Assembly: GCA_022824305.1 (NCBI GenBank)
Contig: JAJEAD010000097.1
Span: forward strand, 124,001 to 188,000
Direction: 5' to 3'
From: Gammaproteobacteria bacterium
Lineage (GTDB): Bacteria > Pseudomonadota > Gammaproteobacteria > HK1
DNA length: 64,000 bases
Part shown: one piece after another, positions 63,124-64,000 of the stretch
How the letters are laid out: the number at the start of each line of letters is the position of its first letter
How positions within the stretch are numbered: position 1 is the first letter of the stretch
The notes under the pieces: generated by a model
The model's input: the letters and a program-made list of their open reading frames with translations, nothing else
What the model was told of the DNA's origin: nothing
Database searches by the model: none
Translations under genes and position numbers: made by a program

Positions 63124-63534
63124 ATGCAATCGGCCCGACTCGGACCGCTCGGCGCTGCGATCCTGCTGCTCGTCCTCGGTGGCGTATCGGCCTGCGCGCC
63201 CCCCTCGCTGCGCGACCTCGCCCGGGGAGCGAGCGGAGCGGTCGAGGCCGCGGCTTCGGCCATCTCGCCCGCTCCGGAACCGTCCGGGGATCCGCTGCTC
63301 GATTTCCTCGCCGGAGCGGAGCCGGGCGAAGCCCGGGAGCTGAACGATCCCGCCACGGGCGCCCCGCTCCGGGTGACGGCGGGGCACGTCTATCACGCCG
63401 CCAGCGGCCGGCTCTGTCGTCGCTACACCGCCGCCAGCGCCGCGGCCCCCGGCAACGACGAGGAAGGGCTGGCGTGCGAAGGCACGAAGGGGAACTGGGT
63501 TCGGGCCGGTCTTCTCGCCCCGGTTTCGCCCTGA
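63124..63534 (+). CDS. Small lipoprotein, surface-antigen-like C-terminal domain
   Basis: 136 residues from ATG 63124 (GGAAG upstream). Lipoprotein signal GAAILLLVLGGVSAC with Cys24 as the predicted acylated residue. After an Ala/Pro-rich spacer, a compact domain reads VTAGHVYHAASGRLCRRYTA, then EEGLACEGTKGNWVRAGLL. The GRxCRxY ... GxAC ... GxW pattern recalls the surface-antigen (RT0821/Lpp0805-like) domain. Possibly envelope-associated; precedes a polysaccharide exporter permease by 6 nt and may belong to that export locus. Confidence 0.7.
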   Translation: MQSARLGPLGAAILLLVLGGVSACAPPSLRDLARGASGAVEAAASAISPAPEPSGDPLLDFLAGAEPGEARELNDPATGAPLRVTAGHVYHAASGRLCRRYTAASAAAPGNDEEGLACEGTKGNWVRAGLLAPVSP

Positions 63535-63540
63535 GGCGGC

Positions 63541-64000
63541 GTGCGCCCAAGCTCCGCACAGTCGGGGTCGTGGCTTGAGAGCGCCCGGGTTCAGGCGAGG
63601 GTCATCCACGCCCTCGTCCTGCGCGAGGTCAACGTCAAGTTCGCGCGTCAGCGGCTCGGCTACCTCTGGGCTTTTGTGGAGCCGGTGGCCTTCATCGCCG
63701 CTTTCGCTCTCATCCTTTCCGTCGGCGGCAGGTCCTTGCCCGCGGGAATGCCGGCGGTGCCATTCCTCATCACCGGAATCATTCCCTTCTTCCTCTTTCG
63801 TGACGTGGTGACCGCGACGCTCCGGGGAGTCAGCGCGAACAAGGCCCTTCTCGTCTATCCTCAGGTGACCGCTTTCGACGTGATGATCGCGCGATTTCTC
63901 CTCGAGACTGCCACCGCGATCATCGTATTCGTCGTATTGCTTGCCGCGCTGATGGCATTCGGAACCGACATCCGGATCGAGCGGCCGGTGGAGGCATTTG
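63541..64000 (+). CDS. ABC-2 type polysaccharide export permease (KpsM/Wzm-like), cut by window end
   Basis: Open from GTG 63541 (GAGGCGGC upstream) to the edge, 153 codons visible. HALVLREVNVKFARQRLGYL, WAFVEPVAFIAAFALILSVG, GMPAVPFLITGIIPFFLFRD and KALLVYPQVTAFDVMIARF match the N-terminal half of capsule or O-antigen ABC exporters: a cytoplasmic entry helix and the first three or four membrane helices. The ATPase partner should lie beyond the window. The adjacent lipoprotein and the GT2 upstream are consistent with a surface-polysaccharide locus. Confidence 0.88.
   Translation, partial: MRPSSAQSGSWLESARVQARVIHALVLREVNVKFARQRLGYLWAFVEPVAFIAAFALILSVGGRSLPAGMPAVPFLITGIIPFFLFRDVVTATLRGVSANKALLVYPQVTAFDVMIARFLLETATAIIVFVVLLAALMAFGTDIRIERPVEAF

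Overview
The window is high-GC (about 70 per cent by eye) bacterial chromosome, densely coded on both strands. The GroEL, the GldA/GldF/GldG-type transporter with its DUF4340 partner, the HrcA/CIRCE control of groESL, a BepA-like M48 protease and a PPi-type phosphofructokinase all suggest a proteobacterium, perhaps gammaproteobacterial. The wealth of catabolic genes (CaiB, phytanoyl-CoA dioxygenase, M81, M19-like and M20 hydrolases, EamA exporters) fits a metabolically broad environmental or host-associated lineage. No rRNA, tRNA or CRISPR array was seen.

Layout. 1-5.6 kb: a divergent RidA protein and a four-gene gliding-type ABC transporter operon. 5.6-10.4 kb: an eroded accessory patch with a nuclease-like remnant, a 139-bp inverted-repeat element, an XRE/ImmA-like regulator lacking its catalytic Glu, a frameshifted partner, a small membrane protein, a secreted HNH nuclease and a dead tyrosine recombinase. 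10.4-24.4 kb: amine, peptide and acid metabolism, including an M81 peptidase/aminotransferase/Asp-Glu racemase-fold set, a Schlafen-AlbA regulator behind two palindromic operators, an M19-like dipeptidase, an alcohol dehydrogenase, an agmatinase-family enzyme that may be a guanidine hydrolase, and an orphan ProV ATPase. 24.5-34 kb: asnS, an enoyl-CoA hydratase/acyl-CoA synthetase pair, and a minus-strand operon (66-aa membrane ORF, SMUG1-type uracil glycosylase, TfoX-N, CaiB, M20), then a PhyH dioxygenase. 34-41 kb: groESL with promoter, CIRCE and terminator, and a complete polyamine-type ABC transporter.

42-59.6 kb is the most striking part. An iterative highly reducing type I PKS (KS-AT-DH-degenerate MT-pseudoKR-ER-KR-ACP) is translationally coupled to an alpha-oxoamine synthase. 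A tandem SCP2-like lipid-binding protein, a class III aminotransferase, a branched-chain-type aminotransferase and a GT2 glycosyltransferase follow; an SDR, a kinase-like protein and an MGDG-synthase-type glycosyltransferase lie just upstream. The set could build an aminated, glycosylated, sphingoid-like polyketide lipid, by analogy with fungal PKS/oxoamine-synthase pathways. 59.6-64 kb: an M48 protease, a toxin-antitoxin pair, PPi-phosphofructokinase, a lipoprotein, and the start of a polysaccharide ABC exporter permease cut by the window edge.

A second theme is a dispersed, MITE-like repeat of about 180 bp with 19-bp terminal inverted repeats. One intact copy sits in the groESL leader between CIRCE and the groES ribosome binding site. 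Two oppositely oriented copies flank a thioesterase gene, and one supplies the start codon of the next gene. Shorter copies lie at about 26.0 kb and 45.1 kb.
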